From NCBI GenBank assembly GCA_950097015.1, contig CATNEN010000025.1, positions 2,602,001 through 2,666,000 of the forward strand: a DNA stretch of 64,000 nt, read 5' to 3'. This DNA is from Macrostomum hystrix. Its lineage: Eukaryota; Platyhelminthes; Macrostomidae. How positions within the stretch are numbered: the first letter of the stretch is position 1; the number at the start of each line of letters is the position of its first letter. The position numbers and the translations under genes are program-made. Of this stretch, positions 1 through 15,000 are shown piece by piece. The notes under the pieces are model-generated. The model ran no database searches, was not told the DNA's origin, and worked only from the letters and a program-made list of their open reading frames with translations.

Positions 1-243
1 ATAATATATTGATTTTCTATTTATGATTAGGTTGCTACTATACTAAGTAATACTAGTCTGAACCAATTTCGAGCTTAAGAGGCAGTACCATAATAAGTTT
101 ATTTTGTAGGCCTAGTAATAAAATTTCCTAAAGTAAATACAGATATTTATTCATTATTTTTTTTGTTAAATAAACTGTTTAAAGTTTTACTAAAAATCTA
201 CTTTTAGAATCTATATAGTAGTTGGTTGGTTGTTAGTGTAAAA

Positions 244-3200
244 ATGGCACAAAATTCCCCTATGTATAATGTATCATATGCAATAAAACAAGAGATACAA
301 AGATTCGAAAGTGTGCATCCCAGTATCTATGCTATTTATGATTTGATAGAGTCTATTCCTGACAAAGAGCTACAAGACAGAATTCATAACTATGTTGTAT
401 GCATTGAAGGTAAGAGTATTTTTCTCTTTTTGGCAGTTTGTTTGTTTTGTTATTTGCTTTCAAACATTATTATTTGCTTAGCTAATTATATAAAATAATA
501 TGATATCATAGATCATATCATAGAAATATTTTGTGATCCTTAGTGATACCATTTTTTCTTTGAATCTAAATGATTTAGCCTACTTTAGATTTAGTTAATT
601 AAGCTGGGCCTAGCTTGCATATGGCTTCTTTTTTTCATTTTAGCAACAATTCATACCATGTATTGCATACAGAATTGTTATTAACAATGAAGTGCTCTAA
701 TATCAAAGAGATTTTTATTATAACAAAACTAGCAACCAAGAAACCCTTTGGGGAGGGAAGAAAATCACACTTTATTGCCCTAAGAAAAAGAAGAATTTAA
801 AATATGCAACTTCAATACTATGCATATATTTTCTTGATATCTCCTTGCTAAATTATGCTACCCATTGGATATATCATGCTATCCCATGATAAAGCATGCA
901 ACCCTATATATAAAGCTTGCTACCCACTTAATAATTTATGCTACCCCTTAGTAAATCATGCTACTCTTACCATTTGATGAAGTTCCCTCAATAATACTTG
1001 GTGTTCCCTTAATATTTTATGCCGTTGGGTCAATAATTCATGCTATACCCTTAACTAATCATGCTATCCCTTGTAAAATCATGTTACTGCACTGAGAAAG
1101 CATGCTACTATCTCAATATATCATGCTACCCCCTTGATAAACCCCTCAAAAGTGTCTCATAAGTGAAAGATATGTATACATGCTTTTATATAATCACTAT
1201 ATTCTTAAAATGCTTTACTTGGGTAACTGAACTAGCCCCTATTGCAGCCAAGGGTTAAAATGTGTTAGACACCATTATCAAGCAATTATCAACCACTACC
1301 CATTCCTACATATTATCTAATATTATTATTATATCACTACAGCAGCAAAAACGTTTTTTTAATGAACTATCTACTGACACCAGAGTATCAAATGAAACTT
1401 GTTTAAAAAAGTTTTTACTGGTACAATACCTATTATCCAATAGTGTTTTGTTGTAAAATATATTTATCTTTTATGTTTTTCTTTCAAATTAGATAGCCTA
1501 TGATATAGCTTATATCATGCCAAAAAATGTCTCTATGTGTGTTATGTGTAACTATGTGTACCAGCTGCATATTATTATTATATTCGCTATAAACTGTTGC
1601 TGCCAGTAAGTGTAAGGACAAAAGTTTGAACAAATTCACTAACTCGAACTATTGAACTCAATACAATCAGATTCGTTTGTAAACAGCCAAGAATGGACAC
1701 TAAATCGTAGCATCCCAGAGCTTCATTTGGTAAGAGAAAATCAATTATTTTCCTGATCTCAAATTAGAATATTTTATTGTGAACTAATACTTTGATATTA
1801 TTAATTTCCATTTATAACTGCAGGGTGTCCTTGGCACACCTCAGTCAGGCAAATCGGCATTAGTGCATCGCTACCTCACTGGCTCCTACATGCAGGACGA
1901 ATCACCTGAAGGTTAAGGGCGTGCTGGACTCGTTTAAACAATCATTTCTGGGCTGTTAATATCTATATCTATATCTATACACAGAAGTTTTGGAAATAAA
2001 TATACATTTTCCTTTTTACCACTTATTATCAAAACAGTAAATACAGGCATAGTTATTCTGTTAATCAATAATGAAAGTACTCGAAAGTTAATGCTAAATC
2101 CAGAATGCAGTGTCCCAAACCAAATGAAGTGTGGAAGAAGTTTTAGGTAAAAGCATTCTATTTGTGCAGCGGATAGCTGTGCTATGCTGTTTTAAGCTTC
2201 GGGACTAAATTGTCACTTGGAGGGGGGAAGAATAGTAGAAAGATGTAGTTTAATCCAGAAAAATCTTTCTGTAACTGAAAATCTCTTTATCCGGAAAATA
2301 AGATTCTCTCATTGAGTCATTACTTAAATTAGAATATCCTTACTATTAAACCACAATCCCCTATCCTCAAAGCATTATCAGTCATCCTCAAAACATAATC
2401 CCTCATGCCTTCCTTAAACCCGAATCCCTATTCTCAAACTCGAATCCCCATACTCAAATCTGAATCCCCATTCTAAATCCAGAGTCCCCACTCTCAAACC
2501 CGAATCCCTAATCTCGAATCCTAATCCCCCGATCCTCAAATTCTCATACCTAATGCCCCGATCCTCAAATCCTCATCCCTATTCCCCCGATCCTCAAATC
2601 CTCATCCCTAATCTCCGATCCTCAAATCCTCATCCCTAATCTCCGATCCTCAAATCCTCATCCCTAATCCCCCGATCCTCAAATCCTCATCCCTAATCTC
2701 CGATCCTCAAATCCTCATCCCTAATTTCCGATCCTCAAATCCTCATCCCTAATCCCCCGATCCTCAAATCCTCATCCCTAATCTCCGATCCTTAAATCCT
2801 CATCCCTAATGCCCCGATCCTCAAACCCTCATCCCTAATCCCCCGATCCTCAAATCCTCATCCCTAATCCGCCGATCGTCAAACCCTCATCCTTAATCCC
2901 CTGATCCCAAACCGGAATCCCTCATCCCTCACGCCCGAATATCTAATCCACAAACCGGAATCCTCTGACTTTAACACAGGCGGCCGCTTCAAAAAGGAGG
3001 TGTCAGTGCCAGACGTTGGCAGTTGTCTGTTGCTCATTCGCGACGAAGGCGGCCCGCCGGACGCACAGTTCGCTGCCTGGTGCGACGCCTGCGTGTTCGT
3101 GTTTGCGTTGGATTGCGCCGAAAGTCTAGATGCGGTTTATCAGTACTACGGCCGTGTGGCCCAGTGCCGCAGCCTAGCGGACCTGCCACTGCTGCTGGTG

Positions 3201-4207
3201 GGCACCCAGGGTAAGCTCGGCATTTGCACTTGAGCTGTTGGATCCTCAGTTTGCAATTCTTTCTCAGATCCTCTGTATTGGGTTCAGTCTCTTAATAATA
3301 ATAATAATAATTGCAGGAGGGCTGCGGGCAATGGCACACCATTTGGTGACACTAGTCCCGCAACCAGCCAGGAGGCAATTCAGCTCATTTCGCTGACTCC
3401 TGAGCACACACGCACAAAGATACTGTACGCAGGAACACACTCACACAGGTGTGTACATCTGCCCTGACTTTCTCATCGTCAGGCAGTGTGCACTCTCACT
3501 GTGCCTTGGAGGTTGGCCTTAAAGGGCTTCTTTTGCTCGACAATGCCACAAGCCTTCTCTCCGCTGCTGCGCCCCAAATGAAGATGTGCATTTAGGCTCT
3601 TTCTCAGATTCTCAGGTTTGGGTTCAGGCCTTTTCTTAGATCCTTTATTCAACCTTTCTATTGTTTATTTCTTTCTAATCTCTTCTGTTGGATTCCTGGG
3701 ATTAACTGGATATATTGCATTACATATTAGCACTGTAGGCTACTTTATCACTACGAGTGATTGTTCAAACTACGTATAAACAGGTACTAAATTTTATAAA
3801 CTTTAATTTTTGTTGCATCACTCGTCCTTCCCTAGCAAGTGACTGTCTCGTAAACTGAATAAAATGATTATACATAGTGCTAGGACTGAGTAGGATGTCG
3901 AGGTTGTTGCTGTACTTTTTTCAAGAACTAAAAACCTATTTTATTTGGCTAACGTAACTGACTAAATTATTTTCTTAGAAACATAACAACCAAATAGAAT
4001 TAACATGTATACATTCTAACGTTTTTTTCGCTTTCCCTATTGTGTGACATATCTTTTATATCCTTGCGCCAGACACTATTAGCGAGTCGAGACCTCGCGT
4101 TATCGACGAGATGCGGACGCGTAAAGCTGCTCAAGATTTGCGCCGGTGTCCCTACTTTGAAACCTGCGCCACCTACGGCCACAATGTTGACCGAGTCTTT
4201 CAAGAGG
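244..4207 (+). CDS. AGAP: AGAP exons 1-5: N-terminus and GTPase-like domain
   Basis: Exons are 244-409 (ends phase 1, GTAAGA donor), 1671-1729, 1824-1911, 2980-3210 and 4073-4207; intron 2 is only 94 bp. The product reads through the family N-terminal helix ([19 protein letters not shown]), then a P-loop GTPQSGKSA, then [20 protein letters not shown]. The switch II position has IRDEGGPP in place of a classical DTAGQ, the guanine-specificity loop is LLVGTQD rather than NKxD, and the last G box is ETCATYG. All of these are AGAP hallmarks. The block ends in VFQE with one spare base (phase 1). The C-terminal helix of the fold (usually AQKVV-like) is therefore not in this exon and must come from a later one. 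Confidence 0.9.
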
Positions 4208-7200
4208 GTGAGCTTCCAGAATTAAACATTTTTTCGCTGCACACTACTATCGCAATCATTGAAGTAGTATCTTCAGAAATTAGAAGTTTAAAAGCATAAT
4301 TTTTAATATACATCATAAATTTATTGAGCATTGACCGAATGCCCAACTTTCCATCCATTGAAAATCTCCACTTCAGCCCTTTACTTCGAGGCTTGAGACT
4401 GGATTCCATAAGCCACAATCTATAATCCTTTTTTGATGGGCAAAATCAAATGCTATTATAAGAATTTGACTTCAGAATTTCTAACGCCGTTTGATGTGAA
4501 GTAGCAAACAATTAGATTTTTATCTCGAAACACGAATTTCAAATTATTCCCAATTAGTTACCATGGCTCGGGCTTATGCGCTGTTTAGAAGCTGTAAATT
4601 TTTGTTAGCCCCACAAACCCCCACCTCTGGCCGGCAATAAAAATAATAAAAACGAGTATCTATAATTATTATAAGCGTGGGTGAGTTAATGATATGGCAT
4701 ATAGCCCAGATGTCTGATTGAACGACTGGAGTCCTGCAGGTGATATCCAGAGCACCAACTGTGAGACTGTGCTCACTCTCTGTTTAGAAGTGACTTTAGC
4801 CCAGTTCTCGGATACTGACGTTATTCTTTCATCTTCTTTTTTTATCTCCTCTGCCAATTTTTTATTGTCTCCATCCCCAGTTTAGACTATGAATAAATTA
4901 TACGAATTTTGTGTCTAGGGGTGAGTGAGTGTTTTTTTGTCATCGTCACACATTTCTCCCATCCCAACATTGCCTGGACACGCAGTAGGAAAAATATATA
5001 ATTTAGCTAACTGAAATTCCGACATTTATTTAACTCTTTATCACTTAGGCCTGCCAGGTGGTTCCTAAGAAAAACGATATTTTTGCAGAATGTTCGCGCT
5101 TGGATTATTGATGGATTTTTACAGCTTCTCATAGTTTTTTTCCTGAGATTAATTCTCATTTTGCCTTCTGTCACATCTGTTATTTGGATAGTTACTTGCC
5201 AATTACCGATTAACGTTCAGGACCTTTAGTTTTTACTTTGGATGAACTAATTCAATCTATGATATGGGATGTTACTCATACGTAATTCCAGATCCTCTAA
5301 CACTCCAGATCCTCTGACATCCCACACCCTCTCACATCCCAGATCCTCTAACATCCCAGATCCTCTAACTTCCCAGATCCTCTCACATTCCAGATCCTCT
5401 AACATCCCAGATCCTCTAACTTCCCAGATCCTCTCACATTCCAGATCCTCTAACATCCCAGATCCTCTAACTTCCCAGATCCTCTAACTTCCCAGATACT
5501 CTAACACCCCACACCCTCTCACATCCCAGATTCTCTAACTTCCCAGATACTCTAACACCCCACACCCTCTAACTTCCCAGATCCTCTAACTTCCCAGATA
5601 CTCTAACACCCCACACCCTCTCACATCCCAGATCCTCTAACTTCCCAGATCCTCTAACACCCCAGATCCTCTAACTTCCCAGATACTCTAACATCTGGGA
5701 TAATGCAAATTATAATGGAATAACAATAGATAATGCAGTTTACAAGAAAACTCAAGCACCATTGTGGAGATTTCGAGGGCAGAAGCTTAACTTAACATGA
5801 TCATCTGGGATATTAGAGGATAGAGGATATTAGAGGATTGAGAGGATCTGGGATGTGAGAGGGTGTGGGATGTTAGAGGATCTGGGATGCTAGAGGATAT
5901 GGGATGTTTGAGGATCTGGGATGTTAGAGGATCTGGGATGTGAGAGGGTGTGGGATGTTAGAGGATCTGGGATGTTAGAGGATCTGGGGTGTTAGATGAT
6001 CTGGGGTGCTAGAGAATCTGGGATATTAGAGGATCTGGGATGTTTGAGGATCTGAAATGTTAGAGGATCTGGGATGCTAGAGGATCTGGGATGTGAGAGG
6101 GTGTGGGATGTTAGAGGATCTGGGATGTTAGAGGATCTGGGTGTTAGAGGATCTGGGATGTGAGAGGGTGTGGGATGTTAGAGGATCTGGGATGTTTGAG
6201 GATCTGGGATGTTAGAGGATCTGGGATGTGAGAGGGTGTGGGATGTTAGAGGATCTGGGATGTTAGAGGATCTGGGGTGTTAGATGATCTGGGGTGCTAG
6301 AGAATCTGGGATATTAGAGGATCTGGGATGTTTGAGGATCTGAAATGTGAGAGGATCTGGGATGTTAGAGGATCTGGGATGTGAGAGGGTGTGGGATGTT
6401 AGAGGATCTGGGATGTTAGAGGATCTGGGATGTTAGAGGATCTGGGATGTTAGAGGATCTGGGGTGTTATTTCTAGAAGTCTCTGATCTGGGGTGTGGGA
6501 AGTTAGAGGATCTGGGATGTGAGAGGGTGTGGGATGTTAGAGTATCTGGGAAGTTAGAGAATCTGGGATGTGAGAGGGTGTGGGGTGTTAGAGTATCTGG
6601 GAAGTTAGAGGATCTGGGATGTGAGAGGGTGTGGGGTGTTAGAGTATCTGGGAAGTTAGAGGATCTGGGATGTGAGAGGGTGTGGGGTGTTAGAGTATCT
6701 GGGAAGTTAGAGGATCTGGGATGTGAGAGGGTGTGGTATTTTGTCGCTTAGTCGCCTAAATACTTGAACATCTGATGTCCGGGTCCTCAGATTCCAATCA
6801 ATAATCACGCAATGCGTTACTGACACGCAAGCATAAGTCACTGAAAGTTAAAATCCTTATTGAAAAAAATCGTATAGAGTCGGAGACACTGGATATCTTG
6901 TAAGTCACGCAATGGTTAAGCTGTGTTTGCTGCACCTTATGGGACAGAAACTCCTCTCTTCTCCTACTAAATCCTAGCCATTTAAAATCATATATATTAG
7001 CTGTGGACTGCGTTTAGCAATACGGGCTTATAGATAATGATAGGCTACTTCAAAATATAGATACTTAATAATACGAGCTGTAAAGTATAAATATGTATGA
7101 GGATTCAGTATCCAGTCTCTTTTATCCCATCTTTTATAACACGCTTGATTATCTTCTCTACAATTATTAAACTGGGCGTGAAAAATGTGTTGTGATGCTG

Positions 7201-10200
7201 TTTAGACTCCACCCTAAGGACCTCTTCCCCATTATGCTTGGCCGCGCCCGACCCCCCTAAATATATTTTTGTCAATGAGTTGCCATGCTTAATATTTAAA
7301 TTTTTCAATGATTGCAAGCCACGCCTCTCCCTTTCAGACCCTTTCGTTTTTTCTGAAATTGAATTTTTAACAAAAGGTCTAGCCCTGTTTATTTGAAATC
7401 CCAATTCCTAAATTCCTACTTAACAAACGACCCGATTCGTCCAATTCTGACTCAACCGAATTCAGAATCAGTAAAATCCCAACTCTCTGAGATCCCAACT
7501 CACTTTGATCCCATTCCCAACTCACATAGATCCGAACTCACATAGATCCGAACTCACTTAGATTCTAACTAACTTAGATCCCAACACACTTAGATCCCAA
7601 CACACTTAGATCCCAACACACTTAGATCCCAACTCAATTAGATCCCAACTCACATAGATCCCAACTCACTTATATCCCAACTCACTTAGATCCCAACTCA
7701 CATAGATCCGAACTCACATAGATCCGAACTCACTTAGATTCTAACTAACTTAGATCCCAGCACACTTAGATCCCAACACACTTAGATCCCAACTCACTTA
7801 TATCCCAACACACTTAGATCCCAACTTACATAGATCCCAACTCACATAGATCCCAACTCACATAGATCCCAACTCACTTAGATCCCAACACACTTAGATC
7901 CCAACTAACTTATATCTCAACTAACTTATATCCCAAATCACCTAGATCCCTACTCACTTAGCTCCCAACTCACTTAGATCCCGAATCACCTAGATCCCTA
8001 CTCACTTAGCTCCCAACTCACTTAGATCCCAACTCACTTAGATCCCAACTCACTTAGATCCCAACTTGCTTGTATCGAAACTCACTGAGATCCAAACTTG
8101 CTTGAATCCCAACTCTCATAGATCTTAACTCACTGAAAACCCAACTCGCTTGTATCGCAACTCACTAAGGGCCCGATTCATTCTAATCCTAATTAGCTCT
8201 TCTTGGATCCGCTACATGTAGCTCGTACATGATCTATCCTTACAGATCAGTACAGAGAACCATTTCAATATTAGTCTACCCCGTCTAACTTTTATTTTTT
8301 CTATTGAAAGGCCTACATGGCAACTACTAGGCGATCTTAAATGGATTATCTTTTTTAGTTGTTAAGTGGGGCTTGATCTCAATCGAATTCAGTCGAAATA
8401 TTGATTATATCTATGCTATGCTCCGTGCTCAAATTATGAGCATGAATTTTTATCACGCTAAAAAAGCTAACAAGCGGGCTTTTGAGCCTGTTGCTACCCA
8501 GAAAGGTTTTAGGGCCATTGTGGACTCCTGAAAAAATCGGATAGAGAAACGCAGCATGAGGGCTCAGAGCTGTGTTTTTTTTACAAAAATTCCTCTTACT
8601 TTGTATAGTTGTGGAAATACAGTGAAGCCTTAAAAAACATCTTACAATGCATATATTCATTTTTGTGCGAAATCCTCATTCATTACAATTTCTATTCCCC
8701 AAGATCTCGTATGTTATTCAAGGCCTGATTCCCTTATTATCTTAAATTCTTCGAAATCCCAATGCACCAAAATCCCAACACACTGAAATCCCAACACATC
8801 TAAATCACAATTCGTCAAAATCCCAACATCCCAACCCATCGAAATCCCAATGAACTGAAATCCTAACATCCCAACCCATCGAAATCCCAATGAACTGAAA
8901 TCCCAACATCCCAACCCATCGAAATCCCAATGAACTGAAATCCCAATATGCCGAAATCCCAATACGCCGAAATCCCAATACGCTGAAATCCCAACACATC
9001 GAAATCCCAACACATCGAAATCCCAACACGCCGAAATCCCAATACGCCGAAATCCCAATACACTGAAATCCCAATTCGTCAAAATCCCAACATCCCAACA
9101 CGCCGAAATCCCAATACGCCGAAATCCCCAATGCACTGAATTCCCAATTCGCCGAAATCTCCCATTCTTAAGTGGGGCATTTATTCCATTCTTCGTCTTA
9201 AGCAACAGGAAACATTTCTTTGCTTTTGTGCTAGTCGCAACTCGGGAAATTTAAATGTAAACTGGTCTGTCTGCGTTTGAAGCGAAATACCAGATGCTTG
9301 AGTGGGCCTTTTCATTTTCTCTTGCGCGTGATTCTGTAGAAATAATGTCACGCTTAAGTAAGCACTCATGCGGCTGGAATGCTGAAAAGTTTCTTAAAAA
9401 GCAACTACAAACAAAGCTGATGCTTGACTATATTGGATATTTGAGCAGATGGTGTCTACAAAAAGTCAACAAAAACACTATATTTAGTCTTCTAGAAGAA
9501 GCTTGGTTAATTGTTCACTGCAACTCCAGCAGCCATCGAGTTTTGTTTTCAAAGATGGAATTAGTTCATCTTCGGTGGGAATTTTTCAGTTGCGATGACC
9601 GGCAGAGGGTGAAATGGGAGAACAAGTGTTTAGTTTGGAGCGAAGACTTTCTCCTCCCTAAAAAAGTGTTCCCCCCACCCCTAACAATTTCGTGGTCTCA
9701 TCTTTCGAAGAACGGCAAGCTGGAACTTCGCACCTTTTCCTTCCTTTGGTGACTCTACTCAGCTCAGCGTGTGGCAAATGGGAGCCAATCTACTCTTTGT
9801 CCCGCTGCGCGTGCGCTCCATGTGCTCACGTGTGCTCACGTGTGCACGAGTGAGGCGTTGTTGTGCAACTCTTGCTTTGAAAAACTTCCCTCCTGCCAGT
9901 CTGCCAGCTGCCGCCTCCTCCCACTGACCCTCATCCCATTCTTTTCACTTTCATTCTGGTTGATCAAGGCCAAATAACAGACAGGCCAGTCTAGGCCAAT
10001 TAGGAATTCTACACTTGGGGTCGGCGGTATTCTATACACATTGCTTGGCCTACGAGAGAATCCAAAATACTACAGTGGGTTACGATTGACTGTAGAGTGT
10101 TAAGGCATCAATGAGATGAGACTGGAGACTTGAAAGAGATGAGACAGTGGAGAGATGAGACAGTAGAGAGATGAGACAGTGGAGAGATGAGACAGTAGAG

Positions 10201-11982
10201 AGATGAGACAGTGGAGAGATGAGACAGTAGAGAGATGAGACAGTGGAGAGACGAGACAGTAGAGAGATGAGACAGTGGAGAGATGAGACAGTAGAGAGAT
10301 GAGACAGTAGAGAGATGAGACAGTGGAGAGACGAGACAGTAGAGAGATGAGACAGTGGAGAGATGAGACAGTAGAGAGATGAGACAGTGGAGAGACGAGA
10401 CAGTAGAGAGATGAGACAGTGGAGAGATGAGACAGTAGAGAGATGAGACAGTGGAGAGACGAGACAGTGGAGAGATGAGACAGTGGAGAGATGAGACAGT
10501 GGAGAGATTAGACAGTGGAGAGATGAGACAGTGGAGAGAAGAGACAGTGGAGAGATAAAACTACTGCTACACAAAGAGAGGAACTATAAAACTTTCTAGA
10601 TTGCAGTGTGGGCCCAGCAATTTATCAGAGTTTTTATACCTTCGTGCCGTCGGTCGCCTCGCTGTAAAGGTAATTGGTGGCTTTTCCAAGTTTGCGGGTC
10701 CCAGCTGCCCCGCTTGCACCGCCATCCTGCCTTCCTTCCTTCCTGTCTCAACTCCTATTCCCCTCGTGCTCCTCCTACCGTGTCTTCTCCCGCAATAAAA
10801 TTCCTCCCTCGCACAAAATTATCCCTATCAATCTTAAGCCGCCAAGAGGATCACTGGATTCTCTCTAGGAAGATGCTTTCAACTAAAACAGATAGCGATC
10901 TGTTTGCACAACAGCGCGAATCAGAAGATCTTGACTTGAGGCATCGCTATTTTAATAGTTATGTAACAGTCGCTACAGTTTGGTCCGAAATATTCCCTAC
11001 TTAGCAACTGAAACTGATGTATCTTTCAATCGCATAATCTTTCTAGTCTAAGTGTGTCTCTGTTACACTTTTTGATCAGGTCTACTCAATGCCTTGTAAG
11101 TGATAAGCTTAATTATCTGTGATTGATATCTGGATCCTCATCAAAGTCATTTTTCTATTGTACTGTTTTACCTTCATCTTTATCACTACTCTTCATCAGT
11201 TTTAGCAGTGTTTAGCACAGTTCGAAGTGAATTGTCGCCTTGGCTACCCTATCCGTCTTGTTCAGTTTTTGAAGAACCTGTATCATAGCACGCAGCATTG
11301 TGAAGTGCGAGGCTATAGTGTTTTATACACACACCTGATCGTCTCTAGCAATCTTATCGGTTTATTCGACCGGAAGTTTTTTCTGTTTTCTGTCTTGCTC
11401 TAAGACCATCCCACGGTCCTATCCCATCTTGTCTCTCAGCTTGTTTCTTGTATCCAATTTCTTATCTTCTGCTTTAAAGATGTTGAAGCTCATTCACGCG
11501 TGTCCGCCTGCCTGGGGCTGTGGGGGAACTATAGTTTTAATTGGCTCTTGTCTGAAACAGTTCCCAACCTACTAATTTCAATTCTTTTTCCAGTTTTAAG
11601 AGTTCTAAGAAACTCTTAGTCTGGTTTTAACCAGAGCCACCACAACCAAGCCATTGTTGGCTGTCTGTCTGGCTGTGTGTCTGTGTGTTATAAAGGCGAG
11701 ACAGCCTTAAATGACGTCACAAACAATTTAGAGCACTGACCACTTTCTCAAAAAGCCTGCCCCTTCAACCCTCTCCCAAACAAACACTAGCCATACAGTT
11801 TTCCCTAGCTAAATGCTATGAAATATGCCGAATTCCAAGGTTTTAATAAGAAATCGCTTCCTAGAAATGAAAAATTCATTTCAATCTTATTGAAGGCGCA
11901 GCAGCTGTTAGGTATGTCTGGGTCACGTTCTGTCCATAAATAAATGAGATTCTATTTTAACAACTGGCCCTAGGTCTGGTCC

Positions 11983-12020
<38 letters not shown>

Positions 12021-15000
12021 TCAGTTTTGAGTATTAAAGGAGCCTACTAGAATTTTCTAGGCATATTGGGGCCTAGATTGATTGCACAAGCTTGACCGCA
12101 CTTGAAGCATCTCTAAACAAACACAAACCGAGAAACACCGCTTAGGCGAGAACGAGGCGACGATCCTATAGCTCAGGTCACATCCTCACTCTGGGAAACA
12201 CGTGCCGCCAATTAGTTCTCTCTACTAGAAGAGGGACAGCTATGGTCGGAACTCGATTTTAGCTTTTGATTGATGCTGCTATTTAGACTTGCCAGTTTAC
12301 CTGAATCTTCAGTTTACCTGAATCTTCAGTTTACCTGAATCTTCAGTTTACCTGAATCTTCAGTTTACCTGAATCTTCAGTTTACCTGAATCTTCAGTTT
12401 ACCTGAATCTTCAGTTTACCTGAATCTTCAGTTTACCTGAATCTTCAGTTTACCTGAATCTTCAGTTTACCTGAATCTTCAGTTTACCTGAATCTTCAGT
12501 TTACCTGAATCTTCAGTTTACCTGAATCTTCAGTTTACCTGAATCTTCAGTTTACCTGAATCTTCAGTTTACCTGAATCTTCAGTTTACCTGAATCTTCA
12601 GTTTACCTGAATCTTCAGTTTACCTGAATCTTCAGTTTACCTGAATCTTCAGTTTACCTGAATCTTCAGTTTACCTGAATCTTCAGTTTACCTGAATCTT
12701 CAGTTTACCTGAATCTTCAGTTTACCTGAATCTTCAGTTTACCTGAATCTTCAGTTTACCTGAATCTTCAGTTTACCTGAATCTTCAGTTTACCTGAATC
12801 TTCAGTTTACCTGAATCTTCAGTTTACCTGAATCTTCAGTTTACCTGAATCTTCAGTTTACCTGAATCTTCAGTTTACCTGAATCTTCAGTTTACCTGAA
12901 TCTTCAGTTTACCGGAATGTTTATTTCCTGAATTACTACCTGAAGAAGCCACGTCTTATTAATCGCGTTTTTTAAGAGAATTAGAATGGTTCTCCTAATC
13001 TAAATCTTAATCTATCCCGATAAAACATATTTCCACAGATTATTTATTATTAAAATTTGACAATACTTTGCTTTATAGCAGATTAGAATAAGAAATATGT
13101 GCATGTGTAAAGGGATTTTTAGATTTTCCAACGATATATTTATTTTTGCCTCTAAATGTTAACCTGCTTTGCTAAACAATTCTCCTTTACTTATCTATTG
13201 CTGATGACAAATCCTTTGGCTTCTTGTATTAAGAATAAGTCACCTTTAGTCAGGCACAAGCATCTGACATGCTATTTATGCATTGGCCTGCTGTCTATTT
13301 GCTTTGGAATGCTGAGCGAACTATTTACTTTCAGATCTCATCTGGTAATATTTCGTATTTCTCTAATATTGGCTCCAATCTGGACTCAGTCTCAGTCTCA
13401 GTGTCTGCTTAAAACGAATCCACATTTGGCACCATATGGCCTTTGCAGATTAGAATTAGGCCTAGCTAGCCCCAATAGTTGGGCATTTACCGAGTGCCAT
13501 ATGGCCGACTCGCAATAAAAATAATAATAATAAGTTTAATTCGAAACTTCTTGTGCGCTGTGTTGAGAGTGGAGTGGGGCAGTGGACAGTGATTTAGAAA
13601 ACTTCCTTTCAATATTGTTTTGTTCAGTTTAATACTTTTGGTTAAATGCCTACCATCAATGCTAACTATAATTATTTTTCATACGAATATGAGTTGTAAA
13701 TCTTTTTTAGGGTTATATTTCTAAATTTGAGAAAGTTACAAAGTTACACTGTAACTATTAAAATGATCAGTGGCGAAATTAGAAGATTCATTAACTAGTT
13801 TTACGAGTGTTATATTTCATTTGGCTAAACTCAATTGAAATAGGATTCTCATTTTGTGGCGTCCACGTGTTTATACTGTACATAGACGCTGGGAGTTAAA
13901 GAGAATAAGAGAATAAGAGAATTTGGACAAAAAGTCTGGGAAGGGAGGATCATAGCAGGATGAAGACACTGGGAAGGGAGGGTCAAAGCAGGATGAAGAC
14001 ACTGGGAATGGAGGATCAAAGCAGGATGAAGACACTGGGAAGGGAGGGTCAAAGCAGGATGAAGACACTGGGAAGGGAGGGTCAAAGCGGGATGAAGACA
14101 CTGGGAAGGGAGGATCAAAGCGGGATGAAGACACTGGGAAGGGAGGGTCAAAGCGGGATGAAGACACTGGGAATGGAGGGTCAAAGCGGGATGAAGACAC
14201 TGGGAATGGAGGATCAAAGCGGGATGAAGACACTGGGAATGGCGGGTCAAAGCGGGATGAAGACACTGGGAATGGAGGGTCAAAGCGGGATGAAGACACT
14301 GGGAAGGGAGGGTCAAAGCGGGATGAAGACACTGGGAATGGCGGGTCAAAGCGGGATGAAGACACTGGGAATGGAGGGTCAAAGCGGGATGAAGACACTG
14401 GGAAGGGAGGGTCAAAGCGGGATGAAGACACTGGGAATGGCGGGTCAAAGCGGGATGAAGACACTGGGAATGGAGGATCAAAGCGGGATGAAGACACTGG
14501 AAAGGGAGGGTCAAAGCGGGATGAAGACACTGGGAATGGAGGGTCAAAGCGGGATGAAGACACTGGGAAGGGAGGGTCAAAGCGGGATGAAGACACTGGG
14601 AAGGGAGGGTCAAAGCGGGATGAAGACACTGGGAAGGGAGGGTCAAAGCGGGATGAAGACACTGGGAAGGGAGGGTCAAAGCGGGATGAAGACACTGGGA
14701 AGGGAGGGTCAAAGCGGGATGAAGACACTGGGAATGGAGGGTCAAAGCGGGATGAAGACACTGGGAAGGGAGGGTCAAAGCGGGATGAAGACACTGGGAA
14801 GGGAGGGTCAAAGCGGGATGAAGACACTGGGAATGGAGGGTCAAAGCGGGATGAAGACACTGGGAAGGGAGGGTCAAAGCAGGATAAAGACACTGGGAAG
14901 GGAGGGTCAAAGCAGGATGAAGACACTGGGAATGGAGGGTCAAAGCAGGATGAAGACACTGGGAAGGGAGGGTCAAAGCTGGATGAAGACACTGGGAAGG

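Noticed and set aside
8714-9205. 163-residue minus-strand frame of Trp/Asp/Phe-rich repeats
   Set aside because: By-product of the 16-bp array; intronic and antisense to AGAP.
9294-9752. 152-residue plus-strand open frame in an AGAP intron
   Set aside because: Not repetitive, but no family resemblance, no splice context and phase not needed by AGAP; likely chance.
13156-13518. 120-residue plus-strand open frame
   Set aside because: No recognisable motif, AT-rich intron composition, no promoter or splice logic.
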